NCBI RefSeq assembly: GCF_965219885.1
Contig: NZ_CBDCOT010000009.1
Coordinates: 1,178,001-1,242,000, forward strand
DNA length: 64,000 nt
Reading direction: 5' to 3'
DNA from: Curvivirga sp965219885
GTDB taxonomy: Bacteria; Pseudomonadota; Alphaproteobacteria; UBA8366; Aestuariispiraceae
Both the position numbers and the translations under genes were made by a program. Shown here piece by piece: positions 33,868-42,658 of the stretch. Positions within the stretch are counted from its first letter, which is position 1; the number at the start of each line of letters is the position of its first letter. The notes under the pieces were generated by a model that saw nothing but the letters and a program-made list of their open reading frames with translations, searched no databases and was not told the origin of the DNA.

Positions 33868-34416
33868 ATGATTTTCATGCATAAATATATAGCATTTATA
33901 GATGCAGTAAATTACCGGATAGGACGCTTTGCAATGTATGGCGTCTTTGTATTGGTCGGCATTTTATTATGGTCGTCGATTTCAAAAACATTTTTCCTGC
34001 CATCCTTATGGACACTGGAAATGGCCCAGTTTTCCATGGTGGCATATTATATTTTAGGTGGTCCATATTCTATCCAGTTGGGATCGAATGTGCGCATGGA
34101 CTTGCTTTATGCAAGTTGGAGCCATCGCACCAAAATGTGGGTAGATAGTATCACCATTTTATTCCTGATTTTCTATCTGGGTGTCCTTCTTTATGGCGGT
34201 ATTGATAGTACCACTTATTCCTTGATGTATGGGGAACGCAGCCCGACAGCATGGCGCCCCTATATTTGGCCAATTAAAGTTATTATGTGTTTCGGTCTGG
34301 TCCTGATGATTATGCAATGTATCTCTGAATTGTTTAAAGACATTATCCGTTTGCGCGGCGATAAACTGGATCATGAAGATCCACATGAATCCAGCCTTGG
34401 TTGGGAGGAAGCATAA
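33868..34416 (+). CDS. dctQ: TRAP transporter small permease DctQ
   Basis: A 182-residue protein with four hydrophobic helices, DctQ type. WTLEMAQFSMVAYYILGGPY holds the conserved E(x)AQ-like motif, and LGSNVRMDLLY is the family signature in the second helix. It forms the membrane complex with DctM. A GTG start at 33856 is also open; the ATG at 33868 is preferred. Its TAA stop overlaps the dctM ATG by one base (TAATG). Confidence 0.9.
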   Translation: MIFMHKYIAFIDAVNYRIGRFAMYGVFVLVGILLWSSISKTFFLPSLWTLEMAQFSMVAYYILGGPYSIQLGSNVRMDLLYASWSHRTKMWVDSITILFLIFYLGVLLYGGIDSTTYSLMYGERSPTAWRPYIWPIKVIMCFGLVLMIMQCISELFKDIIRLRGDKLDHEDPHESSLGWEEA

Positions 34417-35738
34417 TGTCTTATGAGATGATTGCTCTCTTCATGTTCTCATCCATGATGCTGATGTTGTTAACAGGTCAGCGTGTATTTGGGGCTATTG
34501 GTTTCGTTGCTTCAATTGCGGCTTTGGCCCTATGGGGAACAGGCGGATCAGATATTCCGTTTTCTGCGGCCATGAAGTTAATGAAATGGTATCCGCTTCT
34601 GACACTGCCAATGTTTATTTTCATGGGCTATGTCCTGTCCGAAAGTAAAATTGCGGATGACCTTTATAAGATGTTCCATGTTTGGATGGGGCCAGTCAGT
34701 GGCGGCCTTGCTATTGGCACGATCCTTTTGATGGTTCTTATTTCTGCGATGAATGGTTTGTCCGTGGCCGGTATGGCAATTGGTGCAACAATCGCCTTAC
34801 CGGAACTTTTGCGGCGGGGGTATGACAAGATCATGGTGACGGGGGTCATTCAGGCCGGATCGTCGCTGGGTATTCTGGTGCCGCCATCCGTGGTTTTGGT
34901 TCTATATGCGATGATCGCTAGACAGCCTGTGGGCCAACTTTGGTTGGCTGGGATTATCCCGGGTTTGATGATGGCAGCTATGTTCGTGGTTTACATCGTT
35001 GTGCGTTGTAAAATGAATCCGAAACTTGGCCCTGTCTTGCCACCTGAAGAACGTAATGTTTCTAAAGCTGAGAAATATCGCCTGTTGCTTGCTGGCTTGT
35101 TACCTTTCGGTATTTTCTTTGCCATGATGATCCCATTTGTGAATGGTTGGACATCATTGGTGGAAAGTTCTGCGATTGGTGCAATGACTGCTTTTGTTGC
35201 GGCTGTTTTGAAAGGCCGTATGACCAAGCAGGTATTTGAAAATTCTGTAAGAAATACACTTGGCATTTCCTGTATGTTTATGTGGATCATCTTGGCAGCG
35301 CTTGGTTTCGGTGCGGTATTTGATGGTCTGGGTGCGGTACGTGCTATTGAAAATCTATTCACGGATCAATTGGGCCTTAGCCCTTGGATGATCCTGATTT
35401 TGATGCAGATAAGCTTCATTTTAATGGGGACCTTCCTGGATGATACGGCAATGCTGGTTATCGTGGCCCCATTATATGTGCCATTGGTTGGTGCGCTTGG
35501 TTTTGATTTGATCTGGTATGGGGTTCTTTACACCATCACCACGCAGATTGCGTATATGACACCACCATTTGGTTACAACCTGTTCTTAATGCGGGCTATG
35601 GCACCGCCTGAGATCGGGTTAACCGATATCTATAGGTCGATCCTTCCATTTGTGTTGGTGATGACAGTGGCTTTGGCCATCGTGATGATCTTCCCGGAAA
35701 TTGCCCTATGGTTACCTGAATACGTCTATAGCAAATAA
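34416..35738 (+). CDS. dctM: TRAP transporter large permease DctM
   Basis: A 440-residue, about 12-helix permease of the DctM family. Signatures are LPMFIFMGYVLSESKIADD, GLAIGTILLMVLISAMNGLS, GVIQAGSSLGILVPPSVVLV, and the near C-terminal MTPPFGYNLFLMRAMAPPEI. It drives sodium- or proton-coupled uptake of the ligand delivered by DctP. The ATG at 34416 overlaps the dctQ stop; GGAGG sits just upstream. A hairpin in the gap after it separates it from dctP. Confidence 0.93.
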   Translation: MSYEMIALFMFSSMMLMLLTGQRVFGAIGFVASIAALALWGTGGSDIPFSAAMKLMKWYPLLTLPMFIFMGYVLSESKIADDLYKMFHVWMGPVSGGLAIGTILLMVLISAMNGLSVAGMAIGATIALPELLRRGYDKIMVTGVIQAGSSLGILVPPSVVLVLYAMIARQPVGQLWLAGIIPGLMMAAMFVVYIVVRCKMNPKLGPVLPPEERNVSKAEKYRLLLAGLLPFGIFFAMMIPFVNGWTSLVESSAIGAMTAFVAAVLKGRMTKQVFENSVRNTLGISCMFMWIILAALGFGAVFDGLGAVRAIENLFTDQLGLSPWMILILMQISFILMGTFLDDTAMLVIVAPLYVPLVGALGFDLIWYGVLYTITTQIAYMTPPFGYNLFLMRAMAPPEIGLTDIYRSILPFVLVMTVALAIVMIFPEIALWLPEYVYSK

Positions 35739-35755
35739 GACGATCCCGATGCCAA

Positions 35756-35774
35756 CCCCGTCATCAGAACGGGG
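35756..35774 (+). other. intergenic hairpin between dctM and dctP
   Basis: CCCCGT and ACGGGG form a 6-bp GC-rich stem with a 7-base loop and no T-run. It may shield mRNA ends and raise dctP dosage relative to the permeases. Confidence 0.4.
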
Positions 35775-35822
35775 ACGTATCAAAACACTTAAAGTCGTAT
35801 GTTGAACAAGGAGTATTATGAC

Positions 35823-36866
35823 ATGACAACAAGACGCGAGTTTATGAAAAAAGCAGGTGTAGTAGGTACTGCAGCTGCGGCATCTACATTGGCTGCACCA
35901 GCCATCGCAAGCGGCAAAATCAAATGGCGCATGCAAACATATGCAGGTTCTGCATTGGCAGAACATGTAATCAAACCAGCAATCGACAGCTTCAACAAAA
36001 TTGCTGGCGATGAAATGGAAATCGAATTGTATTACGCTGACCAATTGGTACCAACAGGTGAATTGTTCCGTGCAATGCAAAAAGGAACAATTGATGCGGT
36101 TCAGTCTGATGATGATTCCATGGCATCCCCAACTGAAGTAACAGTATTTGGTGGTTACTTCCCATTCGCGTCCCGTTATTCTTTGGACGTGCCAGTATTG
36201 TTCAACCAATATGGTTTGAAAGAAATCTGGGAAGAAGAATATGCGAAAGTTGGCGTGAAACATATCTCCGCTGGTGCGTGGGATCCATGTCACTTTGCGA
36301 CAAAAGATCCAATCTATAGCTTGGAAGACCTTAAAGGTAAGCGAGTATTTACCTTCCCGACAGCAGGTCGTTTCTTGAGCCAGTTCGGTGTTGTTCCTGT
36401 AACATTGCCTTGGGAAGATATTGAAACAGCGATGCAGTCCGGTGAGCTTGACGGTATCGCATGGTCCGGTATCACAGAGGATTACACAGTTGGTTGGGCA
36501 GATGTGACAAACTACTTCCTGACAAACAACATCTCTGGTGCTTGGGCTGGTTCTTTCTTTGCGAATATGGATCGTTGGAACGAATTGCCAGAACATCTTC
36601 GTGAATTGCTAACAGTATGTATGGATCAAAGCCATTATTACCGTCAGTGGTGGTACTGGGGTGGTGAAGCTTCCCTACGTGTGAACGGCACAAAGATGGA
36701 ATTGACATCTATTCCAGATGGCGAATGGTCCGAAGTTGAAGCAGCGGCTGTTCAATTCTGGGATGAAATCGCAGCTGAATCTGAAACAAAGAAAAAAGTT
36801 GTCGATATCATCAAGCAATATAACGCAGACATGCAAGCTGCAGGTCGTCCATATCGTTACGGCTAA
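35823..36866 (+). CDS. dctP: TRAP transporter solute-binding protein DctP (Tat-exported)
   Basis: A 347-residue periplasmic binding protein. The N terminus TTRREFMKKAG followed by an alanine-rich segment ending APAIAS is a Tat signal peptide, so it is exported folded. The DctP fold follows (FRAMQKGTIDAVQSDDDS, YSLEDLKGKRVFTF). From memory, a DctP relative in Chromohalobacter binds ethanolamine; the operon here supports that ligand, but it is unproven. The start at 35823 has AAGGAG 9 bp upstream; upstream codons in frame have no ribosome site. It lies between dctM and the ligase gene. Confidence 0.9.
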   Translation: MTTRREFMKKAGVVGTAAAASTLAAPAIASGKIKWRMQTYAGSALAEHVIKPAIDSFNKIAGDEMEIELYYADQLVPTGELFRAMQKGTIDAVQSDDDSMASPTEVTVFGGYFPFASRYSLDVPVLFNQYGLKEIWEEEYAKVGVKHISAGAWDPCHFATKDPIYSLEDLKGKRVFTFPTAGRFLSQFGVVPVTLPWEDIETAMQSGELDGIAWSGITEDYTVGWADVTNYFLTNNISGAWAGSFFANMDRWNELPEHLRELLTVCMDQSHYYRQWWYWGGEASLRVNGTKMELTSIPDGEWSEVEAAAVQFWDEIAAESETKKKVVDIIKQYNADMQAAGRPYRYG

Positions 36867-36926
36867 GTGCCTGATCGATAATTGAGAACAAACTGACGCG
36901 GCGAATTTAGGAAAAGGATAATAATC

Positions 36927-38291
36927 ATGGCTGGTACTCTTACCTTTGATCAGCTGAAGAAACTGGTTGCAGAAGGATCTATTGATACTGTTTTGGCATG
37001 CCTTGTAGATATGCAAGGCCGCCTGATGGGTAAGCGTTTTCATGCGCAGAATTTCGTAGATACATCATACGAAGAAACCCATTGCTGCAACTATTTGCTG
37101 GCAACGGATTTGGAGATGGCCACACCTGATGGCTATGCTTCAACAAGTTGGAGCCAAGGCTATGGTGATTATGTGATGAAACCTGATCTGGACTCTATTC
37201 GTCTAGTACCATGGTTGGAAGGCACCGCAATGGTTCTTTGCGATGTGTTGGATCATCACCATCATGAGCCAATTCCGCATTCGCCGCGTCAGGTTCTTAA
37301 AAAACAAGTAGAGAAAATGGAAGCTCTTGGCTATACAGCAATGACCGCGACAGAGCTTGAGTTCTTCTTATTCGAACATAGTTTTGATGAAATTCGCAAA
37401 GGTAACTTCCAGGAGCTAGCTCCAATCAGTGGCTATAACGAAGATTACCATATTCTTCAGACCACTAAGGAAGAAGAAGTTTTGCGTCCACTGCGTAACC
37501 ATTTATTCGCAGCTGGTATTCCAATTGAAAACACAAAAGGTGAAGCTGAAACAGGGCAGGAAGAATTAAATATTCGTTATGCCGAAGCCAATCTTTGTGC
37601 TGACTATCATACCATTTCCAAGCATGCGACCAAAGAGATCGCATGGCAGCATGGCCGTGCTGTGACCTTCTTGCCGAAATGGGATCATAACAAAGTCGGT
37701 AGTTCATCTCACGTGCATCAATCCCTTTGGAAAGATGGCAAGCCTGCTTTCTTTGATGAAAGTGATAAATTGGGCATGTCTGATTTGATGAAAAACTACA
37801 TGGCTGGTTTGATCAAATATGCACCTGAATATACTTATTTCTTGGCACCTTATGTAAATAGCTACAAGCGTTTTGCGAAAGGTACTTTTGCGCCAACTAA
37901 AACTGTTTGGTCGATTGATAACCGTACTGCAGGTTTCCGTCTTTGTGCGGCAAATACCAAAGGTATCCGTGTTGAATGCCGTATCGGTGGTTCTGATTTG
38001 AACCCGTATTTGGCAATTGCGGCGCAATTGGCTGCTGGTATGAAAGGTATCGAAGATAAACTTGAATTACCTGCGCCAACAACAGGTGATGTGTATGAAA
38101 TCGCAAAAGCGGACGATATTCCGCAAACCTTGCGCGCTTCCACAGAAACCTTGCGTAATTCCGACATGCTGAAAGAGGCTTTGGGCGAAGATGTTGTCGC
38201 TCATTACACCCGTGCAGCTGAATGGGAACAAGAAGAATTTGATCGTGTTGTAACTGATTGGGAAATTGCCCGCGGTTTCGAACGCGCTTAA
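36927..38291 (+). CDS. glutamine synthetase family gamma-glutamyl-amine ligase
   Basis: A 454-residue GS-fold ligase. The ATP and metal motifs are present: MTATELEFFLFE, EAETGQEELNIRYAEA, KVGSSSHVHQSLW, NRTAGFRL, and VECRIGGSDLNPYLAIAA. It lacks the adenylylation-tyrosine region of GlnA and groups by eye with PuuA/IpuC-type enzymes that couple glutamate to amines. In this operon it would convert ethanolamine to gamma-glutamylethanolamine (inferred). A good AAAAGGA ribosome site precedes the ATG. It lies 60 bp after dctP and 62 bp before the aldehyde dehydrogenase gene. Confidence 0.88.
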   Translation: MAGTLTFDQLKKLVAEGSIDTVLACLVDMQGRLMGKRFHAQNFVDTSYEETHCCNYLLATDLEMATPDGYASTSWSQGYGDYVMKPDLDSIRLVPWLEGTAMVLCDVLDHHHHEPIPHSPRQVLKKQVEKMEALGYTAMTATELEFFLFEHSFDEIRKGNFQELAPISGYNEDYHILQTTKEEEVLRPLRNHLFAAGIPIENTKGEAETGQEELNIRYAEANLCADYHTISKHATKEIAWQHGRAVTFLPKWDHNKVGSSSHVHQSLWKDGKPAFFDESDKLGMSDLMKNYMAGLIKYAPEYTYFLAPYVNSYKRFAKGTFAPTKTVWSIDNRTAGFRLCAANTKGIRVECRIGGSDLNPYLAIAAQLAAGMKGIEDKLELPAPTTGDVYEIAKADDIPQTLRASTETLRNSDMLKEALGEDVVAHYTRAAEWEQEEFDRVVTDWEIARGFERA

Positions 38292-38353
38292 AAACCACTG
38301 CCTAAAAATCTTAGGTCAGGATTTAAAAACGATAACAATGAAAGGTCAAAGAC

Positions 38354-39751
38354 ATGGCTGGTTCTGGCAATGTTTTGAAATGCATCAGTCCTATTGATGG
38401 TTCCGTATATGCGGAACGTGCTGTAGCGTCTCAGGATGAGGCGGTTGCTGTTGCGAAATCTGCACGGGATGCTCAAAAAGCATGGGCAGCACGCCCAATG
38501 GCGGAGCGTATCGAATTGGTACGCGCGGGTGTCGCCAAGCTTGGTGAGATGAATGACGAAATCGTACCGGGTATTGCCTATATGATGGGTCGCCCAACCC
38601 GTTACGGTGGTGAGTTCGGTGGCGTGAATGAACGTGCAAGCTATATGGCTGATATTGCTGAAGAAGCATTGAAGCCAATCGTGATTGAAGAAAGCGACAA
38701 TTTTGAACGTCGTATCGAACGCGAAGCTTTGGGTGTTGTGATGGTAATTGCGCCATGGAACTATCCATATATGACGGCGATCAATACTGTTGCGCCTGCT
38801 TTGATCGCAGGTAACACGGTTGTGTTAAAGCATTCCACTCAAACCCTTTTGGTGGGTGAGATTATGGTAAAAGCATTTGTCGAAGCAGGCATGCCGGCAG
38901 ATGTATTCCAAAACGTATTTTTGGACCATGGCACAACTGAGCATTTGATCCAAAATCGTTATTTCAATTTTGTAAATTTCACAGGTTCTGTTGGTGGTGG
39001 TCGTGCGATTGAACGTGCTGCGGCGGGTACATTTACAGGCACAGGTCTGGAACTAGGTGGTAAAGATCCGGGTTATGTATGTGAAGATGCAGATCTGGAT
39101 GCAGCAGTTGATACATTGATTGACGGCGCGATGTTTAACTCTGGCCAATGTTGTTGCGGTATTGAGCGTATCTACGTTCATGAATCTCAATATGATGCTT
39201 TTGTTGAAAAAGCAGTGGCGATTGTATCTGGTTACAAATTAGGTAACCCGATGGAGGAAGAAACCACAATCGGTCCAATGGCATCAAAACGTTTTGCTGA
39301 CGAAGTTCGTGGTCAAATCAAAGAAGCAATTGCAGATGGTGCGAAAGCTTTGATTGATCCTGCTCTTTTCCCGAAAGATACAGGGGAAGATGCATATCTT
39401 GCACCACAAATTCTAGTAGATGTAAATCATGACATGCGTGTAATGATCGACGAAAGCTTTGGTCCTGTGGTCGGCATTATGAAAGTTTCTTCTGATGAAG
39501 AAGCAATCAAAATGATGAATGATTCAGAATTCGGTCTGACATGCTCTATTTGGACAAAAGATGCAAAACGTGCCGCAAATATTGGCGCACAGATTGAGAC
39601 AGGTACTGTATTTATGAACCGTGCAGATTATCTTGATCCAGCTCTTTGCTGGACAGGTTGTAAAGACACGGGCCGTGGCGGAGGTCTATCCGTTATCGGT
39701 TTCCATAATCTGACACGTGTTAAATCCTATCATTTGAAAAAGGTGCTCTAA
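38354..39751 (+). CDS. NAD(P)-dependent aldehyde dehydrogenase
   Basis: A 465-residue ALDH-superfamily enzyme. Catalytic Cys lies in FNSGQCCCGIERIYV, an unusual run of three cysteines, and the general-base Glu in GLELGGKDPGYV. The coenzyme loop is NFTGSVGGGRAIERAA and the Asn of the oxyanion hole is in APWNYPYMTAI. In the proposed pathway it oxidises gamma-glutamylaminoacetaldehyde to gamma-glutamylglycine (inferred). The stop overlaps the alcohol dehydrogenase start by one base (TAATG), tying the two oxidation steps together. Confidence 0.92.
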   Translation: MAGSGNVLKCISPIDGSVYAERAVASQDEAVAVAKSARDAQKAWAARPMAERIELVRAGVAKLGEMNDEIVPGIAYMMGRPTRYGGEFGGVNERASYMADIAEEALKPIVIEESDNFERRIEREALGVVMVIAPWNYPYMTAINTVAPALIAGNTVVLKHSTQTLLVGEIMVKAFVEAGMPADVFQNVFLDHGTTEHLIQNRYFNFVNFTGSVGGGRAIERAAAGTFTGTGLELGGKDPGYVCEDADLDAAVDTLIDGAMFNSGQCCCGIERIYVHESQYDAFVEKAVAIVSGYKLGNPMEEETTIGPMASKRFADEVRGQIKEAIADGAKALIDPALFPKDTGEDAYLAPQILVDVNHDMRVMIDESFGPVVGIMKVSSDEEAIKMMNDSEFGLTCSIWTKDAKRAANIGAQIETGTVFMNRADYLDPALCWTGCKDTGRGGGLSVIGFHNLTRVKSYHLKKVL

Positions 39752-40899
39752 TGACTTTAACAGCAAACTGGGGCTATCCTACAGCTATTCGTTTTGGTGC
39801 TGGTCGTATTCAGGAACTGGCAGCAGCATGTACAGAATTGGGTATGAAGAACCCTCTTTTGGTAACAGATAAAGGCTTGGCGTCTTTACCAATTACAGCT
39901 TCTACAATGGATGTATTGAAAAATGCAGGCGTTGAAGCAGGTTTCTTTGGTGATGTGATGCCAAACCCGGATGATGTCACTTTGGAAGCTGGTTTAAAGC
40001 TTTACAAAGAAAATGGTCATGATGGCGTGATCTGCTTTGGTGGGGGATCCGCTTTGGATCTTGGCAAGATCATTGCCTTCATGTCCGGTCAAACACGTCC
40101 TGTTTGGGATTTCGAAGATATTGGTGACTGGTGGACCCGTGCTGATCCAGATGGCATTGCACCGATCATCGCCGTACCAACAACAGCGGGTACAGGTTCC
40201 GAAGTTGGTCGTGCCGGTCTTTTGACTGATACAGTGAACCACATCAAGAAAATCATTTTCCATCCAAAAATGTTACCAGCGATTGTAATCTGTGATCCGG
40301 AATTGACCGTTGGTATGCCGCCAGTAATTACAGCGGGCACAGGCTTGGATGCGTTTGTACATAGCTTTGAAGCATATAGTTCACCTGTATATCATCCGAT
40401 GTCCCAAGGTATCGCGCTTGAAGGTATGCGTCTTGTGAAAGACAACCTGTTGCGTGCCTATAAAGATGGTACAGATATCGAAGCGCGCGCACATATGATG
40501 TCCGCGGCAGCAATGGGTGCAACAGCATTCCAAAAAGGTCTGGGTGCGGTTCACGCCTTAGCTCATCCATTGGGGGCGGTTTATAACACACCTCATGGTA
40601 TGACCAATGCGATTGCCTTGCCAGCTGTGATGCGTTTCAACCGTCCGGCGATTGAAGAGCGTGTGGAACGTCTGGCAGCTTATTTGGATATCAAAGGTGG
40701 CTTTGATGGATTCTATGACTGGGTTGTAGAATTTTCCGAAGCTATGGAAGTACCAAAATCCATGAAAGCATTGGGTGTGGATGACAAGCAAATTGATCTT
40801 CTTGCGAAGATGGCTGTGGAAGACCCAAGTGCAGGTGGTAACCCGATTGAGCTCACAGTGGAAGCAACCACAAAGCTTTATCAGGAAATTATCATCTAG
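39751..40899 (+). CDS. iron-containing (group III) alcohol dehydrogenase
   Basis: A 382-residue Fe-ADH. The coenzyme site is CFGGGSALDLGK with PTTAGTGSEVG following. Metal ligands are found in GTGLDAFVHSFEAY (Asp and His) and HALAHPLGAVYNTPHG (His and His). It oxidises a primary alcohol to the aldehyde with NAD; in this operon the substrate would be gamma-glutamylethanolamine (inferred). Translation is coupled to the aldehyde dehydrogenase. It is the last operon gene and is followed by a terminator at 40948. Confidence 0.92.
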   Translation: MTLTANWGYPTAIRFGAGRIQELAAACTELGMKNPLLVTDKGLASLPITASTMDVLKNAGVEAGFFGDVMPNPDDVTLEAGLKLYKENGHDGVICFGGGSALDLGKIIAFMSGQTRPVWDFEDIGDWWTRADPDGIAPIIAVPTTAGTGSEVGRAGLLTDTVNHIKKIIFHPKMLPAIVICDPELTVGMPPVITAGTGLDAFVHSFEAYSSPVYHPMSQGIALEGMRLVKDNLLRAYKDGTDIEARAHMMSAAAMGATAFQKGLGAVHALAHPLGAVYNTPHGMTNAIALPAVMRFNRPAIEERVERLAAYLDIKGGFDGFYDWVVEFSEAMEVPKSMKALGVDDKQIDLLAKMAVEDPSAGGNPIELTVEATTKLYQEIII

Positions 40900-40947
40900 T
40901 TCTTGATAGAAATATCAGACACCGAACTCCCATATCGGTGAAAATGG

Positions 40948-40982
40948 AATGGCGGCTTGTCTTCAAGTCGCCATTTTTTTTA
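40948..40982 (+). terminator. rho-independent terminator of the amino-alcohol operon
   Basis: The arm AATGGCGGCTTG pairs with CAAGTCGCCATT (one G-T pair) followed by eight T. A separate small hairpin (CACCGA / TCGGTG, 40920-40940) precedes it. Confidence 0.88.
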
Positions 40983-41021
40983 TGTATAGTAAATGAATAA
41001 GAAGCTTAATTAAAATATGTT

Positions 41022-41696
41022 ATGGATCGAATGATGTTCAAAAAAGTATGGGATATACCGACGCGCTTGTTTCACTGGCTATTGGTTTTATTAATTGCTG
41101 CTGCCTATGTGACAGCAGAATTTGAACTTGGTGATCTGGATATGACCTATCATATGTATGTGGGTTATTCGATCCTGACTTTAGTCATTTATCGTATCTT
41201 ATGGGGGATATTGGGGAGCAGTAGTGCAAGATTTAGTGATTTTATTAAATCTCCTAAAGCCGTTTTTTCTTACATAAAGTCGATGCATTCATCTCAACCA
41301 CAAAAATACCTTGGTCATAATCCGGCTGGTGGTTTGATGGTTGTAGCGTTGCTTATTTTAATTTTGATGCAAGCAACATTGGGTTTATTTACCACTGATG
41401 ATATTTTGGTGGATGGTCCACTTGTGCATTTAGCTTCGTCAAGCTTCGTGAATTTTGCAACAAGTTGGCATCATACTATTTTTGACATCCTATTGATTTT
41501 TATAGGTTTACACATTTCTGCCGTTTTCTTTTATCTGTTGATGAAAAAAGAAAATTTAATTCGCCCTATGATAACCGGAAAAAAAGAAAAATCTCATACG
41601 CCAGAAGGTAAAGATGTAAGTTTTGTTTCACCTGTTTTTGCCCTGATTTTATTAGCTATTGCGGCTGTGGTTGTTTGGTTTGTGGTAAATCAGTAA
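41022..41696 (+). CDS. cytochrome b561 family membrane protein
   Basis: A 224-residue inner-membrane protein with five hydrophobic helices. KVWDIPTRLFHWLLV is the typical start of prokaryotic b561 / hydrogenase-type cytochrome b, with a candidate heme histidine; others lie in MTYHMYVGY, TSWHHTIFDIL and IGLHISAVFF. It would shuttle electrons between quinol and an unidentified partner. No cytochrome c gene is adjacent. In-frame ATGs at 41031 and 41034 could also start it; none has a strong ribosome site. Confidence 0.85.
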   Translation: MDRMMFKKVWDIPTRLFHWLLVLLIAAAYVTAEFELGDLDMTYHMYVGYSILTLVIYRILWGILGSSSARFSDFIKSPKAVFSYIKSMHSSQPQKYLGHNPAGGLMVVALLILILMQATLGLFTTDDILVDGPLVHLASSSFVNFATSWHHTIFDILLIFIGLHISAVFFYLLMKKENLIRPMITGKKEKSHTPEGKDVSFVSPVFALILLAIAAVVVWFVVNQ

Positions 41697-41758
41697 GCAA
41701 ATAAAATGATGTTCTTATTTAGACTTTAGTTAAAATGCTGACAATTAATTGTTGAAAT

Positions 41759-41776
41759 TGTTAAAATATTTTAACA
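41759..41776. promoter_or_regulatory. perfect 18-bp palindrome, candidate operator
   Basis: TGTTAAAATATTTTAACA is an exact 18-bp inverted repeat. A third half-site GTTAAAAT occurs at 41729-41736. It sits upstream of the binding-protein gene at 41845. The bound factor is unknown. Confidence 0.45.
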
Positions 41777-41798
41777 TTCTAATGATAAGTTCTTAAAT

Positions 41799-41829
41799 TA
41801 ATCCGTTTGCTTGCAAGCGGATTTTATTT
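41799..41829 (+). terminator. rho-independent terminator or leader hairpin
   Basis: AATCCGTTTGC pairs with GCAAGCGGATT (one G-T pair), followed by a T-rich tract. It ends only 16 bp before the next start codon, so it may terminate the cytochrome b561 transcript and also act as a leader hairpin of the following gene. Confidence 0.7.
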
Positions 41830-41844
41830 TCTAGAGGCAAATAA

Positions 41845-42648
41845 TTGGGGCATAAGAACTTCATGAGAATAATATTTATATTCACTTTCTTTTCGATATG
41901 TCTGTCGACATTGTCGTATGCAAGTGATTTGAAAATTAGGATTGGTTTCAATTCCAATTCCAGTTTTCCTCATATTCTTGGATCTGGTGATAAGCTTGCA
42001 TCTCCTCCGGGTGTTTCAGTTGAAATCGTGGATCATGTCATGAAGGAAATTGGATATGATGTTGAATTTATTCGCGTGCCCGGACTACGTGTTTTAAAAA
42101 TGCTGCAAGAAAATGCACTGGATGCTGCTTTTTTATTTTCTCATTCAAAAGAACGAGAAGAATTCGGTGTCTATCCAGCTGGCATTAAGGATGGAGATTT
42201 TGAGGCTAGATTAGCAACGCTTTCCTATTCAATCTTTAAATCTGAAAACTCACCTTTGACATGGGATGGTAAAACTTTTTTTAATCTTGAACGCCCGATC
42301 GGTGCAAATACAGGATATTCGGTTGTTAAGATATTACGTTCTGCCGGTATCGAAGTTGAAGAAGCCATGTCAACTCAGCGCAATATCAAGAAATTATTAA
42401 ATCGCAGGATTGATGGCCTGGCTGACCAAGATGTGGTGGTGGAGGCTCATTTAAAGCAATTGAAAGTATCGGGTATTGTAAAGATGGAACCGCCAATTGT
42501 GACAAAGAATTACTATCTTATCTTCAGTCATAAATTTGCCGACGAGCATAAAGATGATGTCGAAGATATTTGGCAGATGATTGGTGAAAATAGAGAGGCA
42601 ATGACAGAAGAATTATTGCCAAAATATTCTTTGATGTTGAATCAATAA
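41845..42648 (+). CDS. periplasmic solute-binding protein, orphan
   Basis: A 267-residue exported protein: MRIIFIFTFFSICLSTLSYA is a signal peptide, and the mature part starts SDLKIRIGFN. GVSVEIVDHVMKEIGYDVEF and GANTGYSVVKILRSAGIEVE fit the type-3 periplasmic binding fold. No transporter genes adjoin it. The TTG at 41845 has AGAGG upstream; the ATG at 41863 gives a shorter, more classical signal peptide and is an equally possible start. A palindrome and hairpin upstream suggest dedicated control. Confidence 0.7.
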   Translation: MGHKNFMRIIFIFTFFSICLSTLSYASDLKIRIGFNSNSSFPHILGSGDKLASPPGVSVEIVDHVMKEIGYDVEFIRVPGLRVLKMLQENALDAAFLFSHSKEREEFGVYPAGIKDGDFEARLATLSYSIFKSENSPLTWDGKTFFNLERPIGANTGYSVVKILRSAGIEVEEAMSTQRNIKKLLNRRIDGLADQDVVVEAHLKQLKVSGIVKMEPPIVTKNYYLIFSHKFADEHKDDVEDIWQMIGENREAMTEELLPKYSLMLNQ

Positions 42649-42658
42649 GTTCGCCCGA

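Noticed and set aside
35712..36596. Open frame of 294 codons on the minus strand
   Set aside because: Antisense to dctP; rich in Cys/His/Phe, as expected from reading a codon-biased gene backwards.
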